A DNA stretch of 64,000 bases from Streptomyces spectabilis (GCF_008704795.1 NZ_CP023690.1:4288501-4352500), one strand, 5' to 3'. Numbered from the stretch's first letter, positions 25,946-35,633 are shown. Translations and numbers: made by a program. The notes: a model not told the origin generated them from the sequence alone.

Positions 25946-26704
25946 CTAGCGGGCCACTCCCGCCGTCTTCGGATCGAAGCCGAAGGGCAGTTCCAGACGG
26001 TGGCTCCGCATCAGCTCCTCGTCCGCGAGCAGCTCCCCCGTGGCGCCGTCGGCCGCGATCACGCCCTCACTGAGGACCAGTGCCCTGGGGCACAGTTCGA
26101 GCGCGTACGGCAGATCGTGCGTGACCATCAGGACGGTGACGTCCAACGCGCGCAGGATGTCGGCGAGTTCACGGCGCGATGCCGGGTCGAGGTTCGACGA
26201 CGGCTCGTCCAGGACGAGGATCTCCGGCTCCATCGCGAGGACCGTCGCCACGGCCACCCGGCGCCGCTGGCCGAAGGAGAGGTGGTGCGGCGGCCGTTCG
26301 GCGTACCCGTCCATGCCGACCCGGGCGAGCGCCTCGCGCACGCGCGCTTCGAGCTCCGGACCGCGCAGGCCCGCGGCCGCGGGGCCGAACGCGACGTCCT
26401 CGCGCACCGTCGGCATGAACAGCTGGTCGTCGGGGTCCTGGAAGACGATGCCGACCTTGCGGCGGATCTCCGCCATGTGCCGTTTGCCGACGGGCAGTCC
26501 GGCCACGGTGACCGTTCCCGCGCCCGCGGTGAGGATGCCGTTCAGATGGAGCACGAGCGTCGTCTTGCCCGCGCCGTTCGGCCCGAGCAGGGCGACGCGC
26601 TCGCCGCGCGTGATCGTCAGGTCCACGCCGAACAGGGCCTGGTGGCCGTCGGGGTAGGCGTAGGCGAGGCCGGAGACCTCCAGGGAAGCGGTCACAGGGT
26701 CCAT
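25946..26704 (-). CDS. cbiO: Energy-coupling ATPase of Ni/Co transporter
   Basis: About 252 residues. Walker A GPNGAGKTT, Q-loop VFQDPDDQLF, signature LSFGQRRR and Walker B ILVLDEPSSNLD. It powers uptake with the CbiQ and CbiMN proteins encoded just upstream. Start is either ATG 26704 (13-nt overlap with cbiQ) or GTG 26695 (GTGA overlap). Last gene of the cbiM-cbiQ-cbiO operon. Confidence 0.93.
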   Translation of the reverse strand: MDPVTASLEVSGLAYAYPDGHQALFGVDLTITRGERVALLGPNGAGKTTLVLHLNGILTAGAGTVTVAGLPVGKRHMAEIRRKVGIVFQDPDDQLFMPTVREDVAFGPAAAGLRGPELEARVREALARVGMDGYAERPPHHLSFGQRRRVAVATVLAMEPEILVLDEPSSNLDPASRRELADILRALDVTVLMVTHDLPYALELCPRALVLSEGVIAADGATGELLADEELMRSHRLELPFGFDPKTAGVAR

Positions 26705-27453
26705 CCCAACAGGCAGACGACGAGGGCGGTCACGGGCAGGGCGAGGGCGTACGACCACTGGGCACGGCTCGCCGTCACCTCGTCGATGACCGGCATGGAG
26801 CCGGTGTAGCCCCGGCTCACCATGGCCAGGTGCACGCGCTCGCCGCGCTCGTACGAGCGGATGAAGAGCGCCCCGGCCGACTTGGCGAGCACGCCCCAGT
26901 GGCGCACGCCGCTCGCCTCGAAGCCGCGGGACTCGCGCGCGACGCGCATGCGGCGCATCTCGTCCGCGATGACGTCGCCGTAGCGGATCATGAAGGAGGC
27001 GATCTGGACGAGGAGCGGCGGGAGTCTGAGCCGCTGCAGGCCGAGGAGCAGTTCGCGCAGCTCGGTGGTGGCGGCGAGCAGCACCGATGCGGCGACGCCG
27101 AGGGTGCCCTTGGCGAGGACGTTCCACGCGCCCCACAGGCCGCTCTCGCTGAGCGAGAGGCCGAGGACGTGCACGCGCTCGCCCTGCGCGACGAACGGCA
27201 GCAGGAGCGCGAACGCCACGAAGGGGGTCTCGATCAGCAGCCGCTTCAGCAGGAACAGGGCCGGTACGCGGGCCGCGTACGCCACGGTCGCGAGCAGTGC
27301 CGCGTACGCCGCGAAGGCCCAGACCGCCTCGCGCGGGGTGGACACCACCACGACCACGAAGCAGAGGACGGCGGTGAGCTTGGTGTGCGGCGGCAGCGCG
27401 TGCACCGCGGAGCGGCCGTGGCGGTACAGGCGGTGGGCGTGGCCCGCGCCCAC
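26692..27453 (-). CDS. cbiQ: Energy-coupling transmembrane protein of Ni/Co transporter
   Basis: A 253-residue T-component with about five TM helices. The coupling motif ARESRGFEASG lies near residue 175, the site that contacts the ATPase, followed by SRGYTGSMP. The GTG start lies 1 nt after the cbiM stop, and the 3' end overlaps cbiO. Confidence 0.92.
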   Translation of the reverse strand: MGAGHAHRLYRHGRSAVHALPPHTKLTAVLCFVVVVVSTPREAVWAFAAYAALLATVAYAARVPALFLLKRLLIETPFVAFALLLPFVAQGERVHVLGLSLSESGLWGAWNVLAKGTLGVAASVLLAATTELRELLLGLQRLRLPPLLVQIASFMIRYGDVIADEMRRMRVARESRGFEASGVRHWGVLAKSAGALFIRSYERGERVHLAMVSRGYTGSMPVIDEVTASRAQWSYALALPVTALVVCLLGWTL

Positions 27454-27454
27454 G

Positions 27455-28534
27455 TCAGGCGCTCTCGGCGGGCTCGGTCACCGCGGCCGTCCCGGCCGGG
27501 TCGGTGTCCCCTGCGTCCTGTGCGCGCCGCCTGCGCACCGCCCAGAAGACGCCGGTGCCCGCGGCCACCGTCACGCCGACGCCGATGACGCCCGCGAGGC
27601 CGCCGGAGAGACGGCTGTCGGTGATCCCCTCCACGCCGTAGTCGAAGAAGGGCGAGTCCTTGGCGGCGTGCTCCTCCTCCTTGCGGTCGATGCCCTTGTC
27701 GTGGGCGACCTTCTCCAGGCCGTCCGGGTTCGTGGAGGCGTAGAAGGAGACGAAGCCGGCGAGGACGAGCGAGGTGACCAGGCCCGCGGCCCACAGCTTG
27801 CGGTGGGAGCGGGGGGCCGCGGGCGCGGGCTCGTGCGCGGCGGGCGCGTCGATCAGGGCGTCGCCCACCCGCAGCTTGAGCGGGGCGGTCAGGCCGCGCG
27901 CGCCGTGCACGAGGTCGGGCCGCACGGCGACGACCGCGCCGACGGTGAGCGCCGTGATGGCGGCCTCGCCGATGCCGATGAGGACGTGCACGCCGATCAT
28001 GGCGGTGGCGACCTTGCCGATCGGGACGTCGGTGGTGCCGCCGACGGCGTAGAGGAAGGTGAAGGCGGCGGCCGCGGCGGGCACGGAGAGCAGGGCCGCC
28101 GTGAACGCGGCGGCGGTGAGCGAGCGGCGGCCGCGCGGCAGGACCTTCGCCAGGCCCCGGAAGACCGCGTACGCCACGACGGTGGTGACGACCGCCATGA
28201 CCGTGATGTTCACGCCGAGCGCGGTCAGGCCGCCGTCCGCGAACAGGACGCCTTGCATGAGCAGCACCACGGACACGCACAGGACCCCTGTGAAGGGGCC
28301 CACGAGTATCGCCGCGAGGGCGCCGCCCAGGAGATGGCCGCTGGTCCCGGCGGCCACGGGGAAGTTCAGCATCTGCACGGCGAAGATGAAGGCCGCCACG
28401 AGACCCGCGAGCGGTGCCGTCCGCTCGTCCAACTCACGCCGTGCGCCGCGCAGCGCGACGGCGACGGCGCCCACCGCGGCCACGCCCGCGACGGCGGATA
28501 CGGGAGCGTTGATGAATCCATCGGGGACATGCAT
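27455..28534 (-). CDS. CbiM-CbiN-like (NikMN) metal-binding transporter subunit
   Basis: A 359-residue fusion. The N-terminal two thirds is an S-component with TM helices; the C-terminal third has two further TM helices around a periplasmic loop with the NPDGLEKVA (PDGLE) motif, the NikN-like part. ATG 28534 gives MHVPDGF. In this family the N-terminal amine and His2 bind the metal, so the start cannot be upstream; AGGAG also lies 7 nt before it. The MHxPDG form is the nickel-type version. No B12 riboswitch is seen upstream; a Nur-like box is. Confidence 0.92.
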   Translation of the reverse strand: MHVPDGFINAPVSAVAGVAAVGAVAVALRGARRELDERTAPLAGLVAAFIFAVQMLNFPVAAGTSGHLLGGALAAILVGPFTGVLCVSVVLLMQGVLFADGGLTALGVNITVMAVVTTVVAYAVFRGLAKVLPRGRRSLTAAAFTAALLSVPAAAAAFTFLYAVGGTTDVPIGKVATAMIGVHVLIGIGEAAITALTVGAVVAVRPDLVHGARGLTAPLKLRVGDALIDAPAAHEPAPAAPRSHRKLWAAGLVTSLVLAGFVSFYASTNPDGLEKVAHDKGIDRKEEEHAAKDSPFFDYGVEGITDSRLSGGLAGVIGVGVTVAAGTGVFWAVRRRRAQDAGDTDPAGTAAVTEPAESA

Positions 28535-28642
28535 ACGCGCGCTCCTGGAAAGGTGCATGTCGTGAGCGTGGGGAGGCGCTCACGCGAAATGAGCGGATCG
28601 CTCCGAGCGGGACGCTCGTGAACCTTTCAATGATGTGCGCTG

Positions 28643-28659
28643 TTGCGAAAAGGTCGCAA
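28643..28659. promoter_or_regulatory. Nur-like operator upstream of nickel/cobalt transporter
   Basis: Perfect inverted repeat TTGCGA-AAAGG-TCGCAA. It fits the Streptomyces Nur box as I know it (TTGCaa-N5-ttGCAA), differing only at the inner positions. It lies 109 nt upstream of the transporter start, in the divergent region with the SsgA-like gene. Confidence 0.65.
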
Positions 28660-28798
28660 GAGCGTATGAGTACCAATACGCGCCCCCGTCCGCGCCCCGG
28701 AACAGCGCCTCCCCGCGCACCTCAATATCTGTACATATGGGACATTGGGGAGAGGGCATCCGCACCTGTGCGGGCCGGGACGACGAGAGGACAGAACC

Positions 28799-29167
28799 AT
28801 GTCAGCGGTCGAACAGGTCACCCGGGCCCACCTCGTCACCGACTCCCCCGACGACCACGTCGTCGTCCCCGTCGCACTGCGTTACGACCCGGAGGCCGAT
28901 CCGCGCTCGGTGCGCATCGGCCTGCCCGGCACCGTGGCCCCGGGCGGCTCCGGGTCACCCGACTGGGTGCTTGAGCGCGATCTCCTGGAGCGAGGCCTTC
29001 GGGCCCCGGCGACCAGCGGTGACGTTCGGATCTGGCCCTGCGGCCGGGTGCAGGCGGTCGTGGAGTTCCACACACCGAAAGGCGTGGCGGTCGTGCAGTT
29101 CGACTCGTCCGCGCTGGTGCGCTTCCTGCGTCGTACGTACACGGCCGCCACGCCGGTCAGTCACTGA
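28799..29167 (+). CDS. SsgA-like sporulation protein (SALP)
   Basis: A 122-residue protein with the SsgA/SsgB fold signature: VPVALRYDPEADPRSVRIGL, then WVLERDLLERGL, VRIWP and the C-terminal VVQFDSSALVRFLRRTY. SALPs occur in morphologically complex actinomycetes and guide septum placement and wall remodelling during sporulation. Synteny suggests the ssgE branch, but I cannot separate SALP subtypes by eye. GAGAGG upstream of ATG 28799. Confidence 0.88.
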   Translation: MSAVEQVTRAHLVTDSPDDHVVVPVALRYDPEADPRSVRIGLPGTVAPGGSGSPDWVLERDLLERGLRAPATSGDVRIWPCGRVQAVVEFHTPKGVAVVQFDSSALVRFLRRTYTAATPVSH

Positions 29168-29188
29168 CAGCGATCGGGGGCACGGGCG

Positions 29189-31414
29189 TCAGGCGCCCAC
29201 GGGCTCCCGTCGCCCGTCGCGGTCGCCGGTGGCCGGGGGCGTCATGTCCTTCAGGCCCTCGCCCTCGACGTCCACGTTCGGCAGCGCCTTGTCCAGCCAC
29301 TTCGGCAGGCCCCACGCCTTGCGGCCGAGGAGCGCGAGCACCGCGGGCACGATGGCCATGCGCACGATGAACGCGTCGAAGAAGACCGCGATCGCGAGGC
29401 CGAAGCCGATCATCTTGATCATCTGCTCGCTGGAGCCGATGAAGCCCGCGAAGACGGCGATCATGATGACCGCGGCCGCGGAGACCACGCGCGCGCCGTG
29501 CTTGAAGCCGGTGACGATCGCCTCGGTCGGGCTCTCCCCGTGGACGTACGCCTCGCGCATGCGGGTCACGAGGAACACCTCGTAGTCCATCGCGAGGCCG
29601 AAGACGACGCCCACCATGAAGATCGGCATCATGCTCATGATCGGGCCGGTCTGCTCCACGCCGAACAGCGAGCCCAGCCAGCCCCACTGGAAGACCGCGA
29701 CCACCGCGCCGAGCGCCGCGAGCACCGAGAGCAGGAAGCCGAGCGCCGCCTTGAGCGGGACCAGGATCGAGCGGAAGACGACGATCAGGAGCAGGAAGGC
29801 GAGGCCCACGACGAGCGCGAGGTAGGGGAGCAGCGCGTCGTTGAGCTTCTGCGAGACGTCGATGTTCATGGCCGTGGAGCCGGTGACCATGACGTCGGCG
29901 CCGCTGTCGGCCTTGACGGTCTCGGCCTCGTCGCGGATGGCGTGGACGAGGTCCTCGGTCTCGGTGCCGCTCGGTTTGGAGGACGGCACGACGCTGATGA
30001 TCGCGGTGTCGCCCGCCTTGTTGAGCACGGGCGGGCTCACGGTGAGCACGTCGTCCAGGCCGCCGACCTTCTTGGCGACCGCGGCCGCCTCGGCCTTGGG
30101 GTCCTTGACGCCCTTGAGGTCGGTGACGGTCATCAGCGGGCCGTTGTAGCCGGGTCCGAAGCCGTCCGCGATGAGGTCGTAGGCCTTGCGCTGGGTGGTG
30201 GAGGTGGGCTGCGAGCCGTCGTCGGGCAAGCCGAGTTCGAGGCTCGTGACCGGCAGGGCGGCGGCGCCGAGGCCGAGCACGCCGAGCAGCAGGACGGCGA
30301 CCGGGCGGCGGACCACGAAGCGGGCCCAGCGGGTGCCGAGGTTCTCCTTGGCGGGCGCGGCCGCCTTCGCCTCGCGGCGGGCGAACCGCTTGCCCTTCTC
30401 GCCCATGGGCTTGACCTTGCGGCCCGCGTAGCCGAGCAGCGCCGGGATCATGGTGAGCGCGATCAGGACCGCGATGGCGACCGTGCCCGCCGCCGCGACG
30501 CCCATCTTGGTGAGCATCGGGATGTTGACGACCGCGAGGCCGACGAGCGCGATGACCACCGTCAGACCGGCGAAGACCACGGCGGAGCCCGCCGTGCCGA
30601 CGGCCCGGCCCGCCGCGTCCTCGCGGTCGCGGCCCTCGGCCAGTTCGGCGCGGTAGCGCGAGACGATGAACAGGGCGTAGTCGATGCCGACCGCGAGGCC
30701 GATCATCATGGCGAGCGTCGACGTGGTCGTGCCGAGGTCGAGCGCGCTGGCCAGCGCGGTGATCGAGGAGACGCCGATGCCGACGCCGATCAGGGCGGTG
30801 AGCAGCGGAAGCCCGGCCGCCACGAGCGAGCCGAAGGTGATGACGAGCACGACGGCGGCGATCGCGATGCCGATGATCTCCGTGGCGCCGGTGTGCGGCA
30901 TGGCCTGGAGCGCGTCGCCGCCGACCTCGACGGTCATGCCGCCCGTGCGGGCCTTGTCGGTGGTCTTCTCCAGGGCGTCCCGGCTGTCGTCGGTCAGCTC
31001 CATGGAGGTGACCTTGTACGTCACCGATGCGTACGCCGTGGTGCCGTCCTTGGAGACCGCCTTGGCCGCGAACGGGTCGTCGGCGCGCGCCACTTGGTCC
31101 GAGCCGGACTTGAGCGCGGTCACGGTCTTGCTGATCGCGGCCTTGTTGGCCGGGTCTGTGACCTTCTCGCCGTCCGGCGCCTTGAACACCACGCGGGCGC
31201 TCGCGCCGTCGGCGCTGGCCTCGGGGGCGCGCTGCTCCAGGAGGTCGAAGGCCCGCTGGGCCTCCGTGCCCGGTATCGAGAAGGAGCTGGACGCGGCGGT
31301 CGGCGCCGATGCGGCGCCCACGCCCGCGAGGGTGAGCAGCGCCACCCAGATCAGGGTGACGAAGTGCCGTCGCCGGAAGGCCAGTCGGCCGAGTTTGTAG
31401 AGGAAGGTGGCCAC
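29189..31414 (-). CDS. MMPL-family RND transporter
   Basis: A 741-residue exporter with two repeats, each a large extracytoplasmic loop after the first TM and a five-helix bundle. Signature motifs are GIDYALFIVSRYR (near residue 245) and MDYEVFLVTRMREAY (near 610), carrying the Asp-Tyr pairs of proton relay. Probably exports lipids or hydrophobic drugs. GTG start with GGGAG upstream. The tetR gene lies 123 nt upstream on the same strand and is its likely regulator. Confidence 0.93.
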   Translation of the reverse strand: MATFLYKLGRLAFRRRHFVTLIWVALLTLAGVGAASAPTAASSSFSIPGTEAQRAFDLLEQRAPEASADGASARVVFKAPDGEKVTDPANKAAISKTVTALKSGSDQVARADDPFAAKAVSKDGTTAYASVTYKVTSMELTDDSRDALEKTTDKARTGGMTVEVGGDALQAMPHTGATEIIGIAIAAVVLVITFGSLVAAGLPLLTALIGVGIGVSSITALASALDLGTTTSTLAMMIGLAVGIDYALFIVSRYRAELAEGRDREDAAGRAVGTAGSAVVFAGLTVVIALVGLAVVNIPMLTKMGVAAAGTVAIAVLIALTMIPALLGYAGRKVKPMGEKGKRFARREAKAAAPAKENLGTRWARFVVRRPVAVLLLGVLGLGAAALPVTSLELGLPDDGSQPTSTTQRKAYDLIADGFGPGYNGPLMTVTDLKGVKDPKAEAAAVAKKVGGLDDVLTVSPPVLNKAGDTAIISVVPSSKPSGTETEDLVHAIRDEAETVKADSGADVMVTGSTAMNIDVSQKLNDALLPYLALVVGLAFLLLIVVFRSILVPLKAALGFLLSVLAALGAVVAVFQWGWLGSLFGVEQTGPIMSMMPIFMVGVVFGLAMDYEVFLVTRMREAYVHGESPTEAIVTGFKHGARVVSAAAVIMIAVFAGFIGSSEQMIKMIGFGLAIAVFFDAFIVRMAIVPAVLALLGRKAWGLPKWLDKALPNVDVEGEGLKDMTPPATGDRDGRREPVGA

Positions 31415-31537
31415 GAGGGGGTACTCCCGGTCAGGTCGTGGGGTGGCTTCGGGGCAGGGGGGATCGGCCCGACGACGTGAGCGGCTCGCGTCAGGTGGAA
31501 CGGGTGGTTCTTCGAGAGGGGTGCTGCGGGTCTCGGG

Positions 31538-32128
31538 TCAGACGCCGAGGGCGGGGAGGATCACGGCGTCGATGTACTTGATGAGGAACTCCTGGTCGAC
31601 CGTGCGCTCCTCGATGAGCTCACGGGCGGCGAAGCCGCCGACCAGCATGTGGATGACGTACTCCAGAGCCGGGTTGTCCGCGGTGACCTCGCCGCGCTCG
31701 ACCGCGCGCCGCAGCATCGCGTCAAGGCCGGTGAGCTCCGGCTCGATGAGCAACTGGCGCAGCGCCTGGTGGAGTTCGGGATTGCCGTGGATGGCGTGGA
31801 ACAGGCCGCGCATCAGGGCGTGGTCCTGCTCCATCTTGCAGTCGTCCTGCAAGGTCGCCATCCGCATGAGGTCCCCGCGCAGCGAGCCGGTGTCGATGTC
31901 CGCGAGGGACGCCGGCTTGTTGTGCCGCAGTGCCCGTGCGACGAGCTCCGGCTTGCCGCCCCACTGACGGTAGAGCGTGGCCTTGCTGGAGCGGGTGCGG
32001 GTGGCGACGGCGTCCATGGTGAGGCTCTCGTACCCCACCTCGCGGAGCAGGTCGAGCACGGCGTCGTACAGCTCGGCCGCGCGCTCGGGCGAGATCCGGC
32101 TGCGCCGTGCCGTTGCCGCTTCCGCCAT
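31538..32128 (-). CDS. TetR-family repressor
   Basis: About 196 residues. The N-terminal helix-turn-helix spans residues 15-60 (LLREVGYESLTMDAVATRTRSSKATLYRQW); the C-terminal ligand domain resembles TetR_C of efflux regulators. ATG 32128 is preferred, with GTG 32146 in frame. It is followed by the MMPL transporter and faces the tricorn gene across two palindromes, so autoregulation is likely. Confidence 0.9.
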   Translation of the reverse strand: MAEAATARRSRISPERAAELYDAVLDLLREVGYESLTMDAVATRTRSSKATLYRQWGGKPELVARALRHNKPASLADIDTGSLRGDLMRMATLQDDCKMEQDHALMRGLFHAIHGNPELHQALRQLLIEPELTGLDAMLRRAVERGEVTADNPALEYVIHMLVGGFAARELIEERTVDQEFLIKYIDAVILPALGV

Positions 32129-32186
32129 GACCTTCACCCTTTCCACCGTCGACTGCCCTCGTACTCTACGCGGCCGAGATAGCGAA

Positions 32187-32201
32187 ACGAAACGGTTTCG
32201 T
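32187..32201. promoter_or_regulatory. TetR-type operator 1
   Basis: Perfect palindrome ACGAAAC-G-GTTTCGT in the tetR/tricorn divergent region. The 7-1-7 layout fits a TetR dimer. Confidence 0.7.
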
Positions 32202-32221
32202 ACGTGCGCTCCGTCACAGAA

Positions 32222-32236
32222 ACGAAACGGTTCCGT
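32222..32236. promoter_or_regulatory. TetR-type operator 2
   Basis: ACGAAAC-G-GTTCCGT, the same site with one mismatch, 35 bp (centre to centre) from operator 1. It is nearer to the tricorn start. Confidence 0.65.
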
Positions 32237-32286
32237 TCACTAGGAGAAAAGTTGCTGGACCAACAAGCTCGGCAAAGCATGGGGAC

Positions 32287-35200
32287 GTGACCCAGGCGTA
32301 CCTCCGCTTCCCCCACATCAGCGGCGACCGGCTCTGCTTCGTCGCCGAGGACGACCTGTGGGTGGCCCCGCTGGCCGCCGCGGGCGCCCCGCCGGGACGG
32401 GCCTGGCGGGTGACGGCCGACCGCACCAAGCTCGGCCACCCCCGCTTCGCCCCGGACGGCCGCCACATCGCGTACACGAGCTGGCGCAGCCTCGATCCGG
32501 AGATCCAGCTGGCGCCGGTGGACGGCGGGGCCGCGCGCCGCCTGACGTACTGGGGCTCCCCCGACACCCGCGTGTGCGGCTGGACGCCGGACGGGCAGGT
32601 CCTCGCCGTGTCCTCGCACGGCCAGCCCTTCTCGCACTTCTGCTGGGCCTACAGCGTGCCCACCGACGGCTCGCCCGGCGGCAAGCTGCCCTGGGGCCCG
32701 GTCCACGACATCGCGATCGACGACCTGGACGGCGAGCGCAAGACGCTGCTCCTGACCGGCAAGCCCCCGCACGAGCCCGCCGCCTGGAAGCGCTACCGGG
32801 GCGGCGCCACGGGCCGCCTCTGGCTGCACGGCGAGCACCTCCTCAAGGACCTCGAAGGGCATCTGGACGCGCCCATGTTCGTGTCCGGGCGCATCGCGTT
32901 CCTCTCCGACCACGAGGGCGTCGGCAACCTCTACTCCTGCCTGCCCGACGGCAAGGACCTGCGCCGCCACACCGACCACGACGCCTTCTACGCCCGGCAC
33001 GCGGCCAGCGACGGCACCCGCGTCGTCTACCAGTGCGCGGGCGAGATCTGGCTCGTCGACGACCTGGCGGCGGACTCGGTTCCGCGGCGCGTCCCGGTGA
33101 CCATCGGCGGCCCGCGCGCCGGGCGGCGCACCTACCAGGTGCCGGCCGCCCACCACATCGACGCCCTGTCCGTGGACACCACGGGCCGCGCGAGCGCGGT
33201 CGTGGTCCGGGGCAGCCTGTACTGGCTGACCCACCGCGACGGCCCCGCCCGCACCATCGCCGACACCCCGGGCGTGCGCGTCCGGCTCCCCGAGATGCTC
33301 GGCTCCGGCGGGCAGGTCGCCTACGTCACCGACGCCGAGGGCGAGGACGCGGTCGAGATCGCCTATCTGCCCCGGGCCAGCGGCGAGCGCGAACCGCGCC
33401 GCCTCGCGGCCGGGGAGCTCGGCCGGGTCCTGGAGCTGGTGTCCGACCCCGACGGTGAGCGCCTCGCCATCGCCGCGCACGACGGACGACTGCTCCTGGT
33501 CGACGCGACGGAGGACTCCAACGGCGAGGTCACCGAGCTGATCCGGTCCCTGAACGGGCCGGTGCGCGATCTGGCGTTCTCCCCCGACGGCGCCTGGCTC
33601 ACCTGGTCGCACCCCGGCATCGGCCGCTCCCTGCGGCAGATCAAGCTGGCCCGGATCGAGGGGCCCGGGGCGCGCACCGTCATCGACGTCACCAACGGCC
33701 GCTTCGAGGACGAGAACCCGGTGTTCACCCGGGACGGCCGCTATCTCGCCTTCCTGTCCTGGCGCGGCTTCGACCCCGTCTACGACGTGCACACCGGCGA
33801 CCTGTCCTTCCCGCTCGGCTGCCGCCCCTACCTCGTGCCGCTGTCCTCCGCCACGCCCTCCCCCTTCGCGCTCCTGCCGGACGGACGGCCCGCGGCGGGC
33901 GGGCTCGACCCGGACGACGACGGCGACTCCCGGGACGGACAGGTGACCGTCGAGGCGGAGGGCCTGGAGAGCCGGGTGACGCCGTTCCCGGTGGCGGCGT
34001 CCAAGTACTCGGCCCTGTACCCGGTGAGCGGCGGCGGTCTGGTGTGGCTGCGGTGGCCGATCTCGGGCGCGCTCGGCGAGACGTTCGCCAACCCGGCCGA
34101 CACCTCGGGGCGGCCCACCCTGGAGTACTTCAACATCACCAAGGCCAAGAAGTCCGAACTGGTCGACCACCTGGACTGGTTCGCGCTCAGCGGCGACGGC
34201 AGCCGGCTCGTCGTCGTCGACGAGGGCGACCTGCGGGCCGTGCCGTCCACGGAGGCCGGCGACGGCGACAGCACGGTCTGGATCGACCTGCGGCGCATCC
34301 TGCACGACGTCGACCCGGCCGCCGAGTGGCGCCAGGCCTTCGACGAGGCGGGCCGCCTGATCCGCGCCTACTTCTGGGACCCCGGGATGTGCGGCATCGA
34401 CTGGGACGCGGTCCTCGACCAGTACCGGCCGCTCGTCGAGCGCGTCGCATCGCCCGACGAATTCGCCGACCTGCTGCGGGAGGTCCTCGGCGAGCTGGGC
34501 ACGTCGCACGCGTACGTGACCGCCGCCCGGCGCAACGAGGGGCCCGCCCACTACCAGCGCGCCATCGGCCTGCTCGGCGCCAACCTCGTGCGCCGCGACG
34601 ACGGCTGGATGGTGAAGCGCATCCTGCCCGGCGAGTCCTCCGACTCCAAGGCCCGCTCGCCGCTCGCCGGTTCGGGCATCCGCGAGGGCGCCGTGCTCAC
34701 GCACGTGGACGGGCGCCCGGTGGACCCGGTGACGGGCCCCTACCCGCTGCTCGGGGCGGCGGGCGGCACCACCGTGGAGCTGACCTTCATGCCCGCCGAG
34801 GGCGAGGGCCGCGCCCGGCGCGTCGCCATCGTGCCGCTGATCGACGAGCGGCCGCTGCGCTACCAGGACTGGGTCGCCAAACGCCGTGGTGTCGTACGGG
34901 AGCTGAGCGGCGGCAAGTGCGGCTATCTGCACATCCCCGACATGGGCGGCTCCGGCTGGGCCCAGTTCAACCGCGATCTGCGCCTGGAGGTCTCCCGGCC
35001 CGCGCTGATCGTCGACGTGCGCGGCAACGCGGGCGGGCACATCAGCGAGCTGGTCGTGGAGAAGCTGACCCGGAAGATCCTGGGCTGGGACCTCACCCGG
35101 AACGCGCAGGCCGTGTCGTACGCGTCCAACGCGCCCCGGGGCCCCGTGGTGGCCCTCGCGGACGAGGCGACCTCCTCCGACGGCGACATGATCACCGCCG

Positions 35201-35541
35201 TGTTCCGGCTCCTCGGACTCGGGCCCGTGGTGGGGCAGCGGACCTGGGGCGGCGTCGTCGGCATGACCGGGCGGCACACGCTCGGCGACGGCACCGTGAT
35301 CACCGTGCCGATGAACGCGGGCTGGTTCGACGCGTACGGCTGGGGCGTCGAGAACCACGGCGTCGAGCCCGACATCGCCGTGCTGCGGACGCCCCTGGAC
35401 TGGGCCGAGGGGCGGCACGCCCAGCTCGACGACGCGGTGCGGGTCGCGCTCGACCTCCTCGCCGAGCACCCCGCGGCCTGTCCTCCCGGGTACGACGACG
35501 TGCCCGACCGGCGGCGGCCGCCGCTGCCGCCGCGCGGGTGA
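32287..35541 (+). CDS. Tricorn protease homologue (S41 family)
   Basis: A 1084-residue cytosolic peptidase. In order: two N-terminal beta-propellers (about 1-650, with WD-like segments such as SPDGAWLTWS), a C1 helical part (RRILHDVDPAAEWRQAFDEAGRL), a PDZ domain near 760-850 (VLTHVDGRPVDP), and the S41 catalytic core with GTSHAY (His) and DEATSSDGDMI (nucleophile Ser then Asp). It degrades peptides, classically after the proteasome. GTG 32287 is the only good start. A leading ribosome site is weak. Confidence 0.93.
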   Translation: MTQAYLRFPHISGDRLCFVAEDDLWVAPLAAAGAPPGRAWRVTADRTKLGHPRFAPDGRHIAYTSWRSLDPEIQLAPVDGGAARRLTYWGSPDTRVCGWTPDGQVLAVSSHGQPFSHFCWAYSVPTDGSPGGKLPWGPVHDIAIDDLDGERKTLLLTGKPPHEPAAWKRYRGGATGRLWLHGEHLLKDLEGHLDAPMFVSGRIAFLSDHEGVGNLYSCLPDGKDLRRHTDHDAFYARHAASDGTRVVYQCAGEIWLVDDLAADSVPRRVPVTIGGPRAGRRTYQVPAAHHIDALSVDTTGRASAVVVRGSLYWLTHRDGPARTIADTPGVRVRLPEMLGSGGQVAYVTDAEGEDAVEIAYLPRASGEREPRRLAAGELGRVLELVSDPDGERLAIAAHDGRLLLVDATEDSNGEVTELIRSLNGPVRDLAFSPDGAWLTWSHPGIGRSLRQIKLARIEGPGARTVIDVTNGRFEDENPVFTRDGRYLAFLSWRGFDPVYDVHTGDLSFPLGCRPYLVPLSSATPSPFALLPDGRPAAGGLDPDDDGDSRDGQVTVEAEGLESRVTPFPVAASKYSALYPVSGGGLVWLRWPISGALGETFANPADTSGRPTLEYFNITKAKKSELVDHLDWFALSGDGSRLVVVDEGDLRAVPSTEAGDGDSTVWIDLRRILHDVDPAAEWRQAFDEAGRLIRAYFWDPGMCGIDWDAVLDQYRPLVERVASPDEFADLLREVLGELGTSHAYVTAARRNEGPAHYQRAIGLLGANLVRRDDGWMVKRILPGESSDSKARSPLAGSGIREGAVLTHVDGRPVDPVTGPYPLLGAAGGTTVELTFMPAEGEGRARRVAIVPLIDERPLRYQDWVAKRRGVVRELSGGKCGYLHIPDMGGSGWAQFNRDLRLEVSRPALIVDVRGNAGGHISELVVEKLTRKILGWDLTRNAQAVSYASNAPRGPVVALADEATSSDGDMITAVFRLLGLGPVVGQRTWGGVVGMTGRHTLGDGTVITVPMNAGWFDAYGWGVENHGVEPDIAVLRTPLDWAEGRHAQLDDAVRVALDLLAEHPAACPPGYDDVPDRRRPPLPPRG

Positions 35542-35633
35542 GCGGAGCGTAACTGTCCGACATGCGTGGTATGTCGGCGCGTGGCAGGCTGGTCGAGGCC
35601 CGATCCCCTCACCCACACCGGGAGTGAACCTTC

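Noticed and set aside
28535..28798. Cobalamin riboswitch before the CbiM-type gene
   Set aside because: No B12-box-like sequence or matching stems seen; a Nur-like palindrome is present instead.
32134..35616. 1160-codon minus-strand open frame opposite tricorn
   Set aside because: Antisense shadow with no domains; tricorn on the plus strand has full family signatures.
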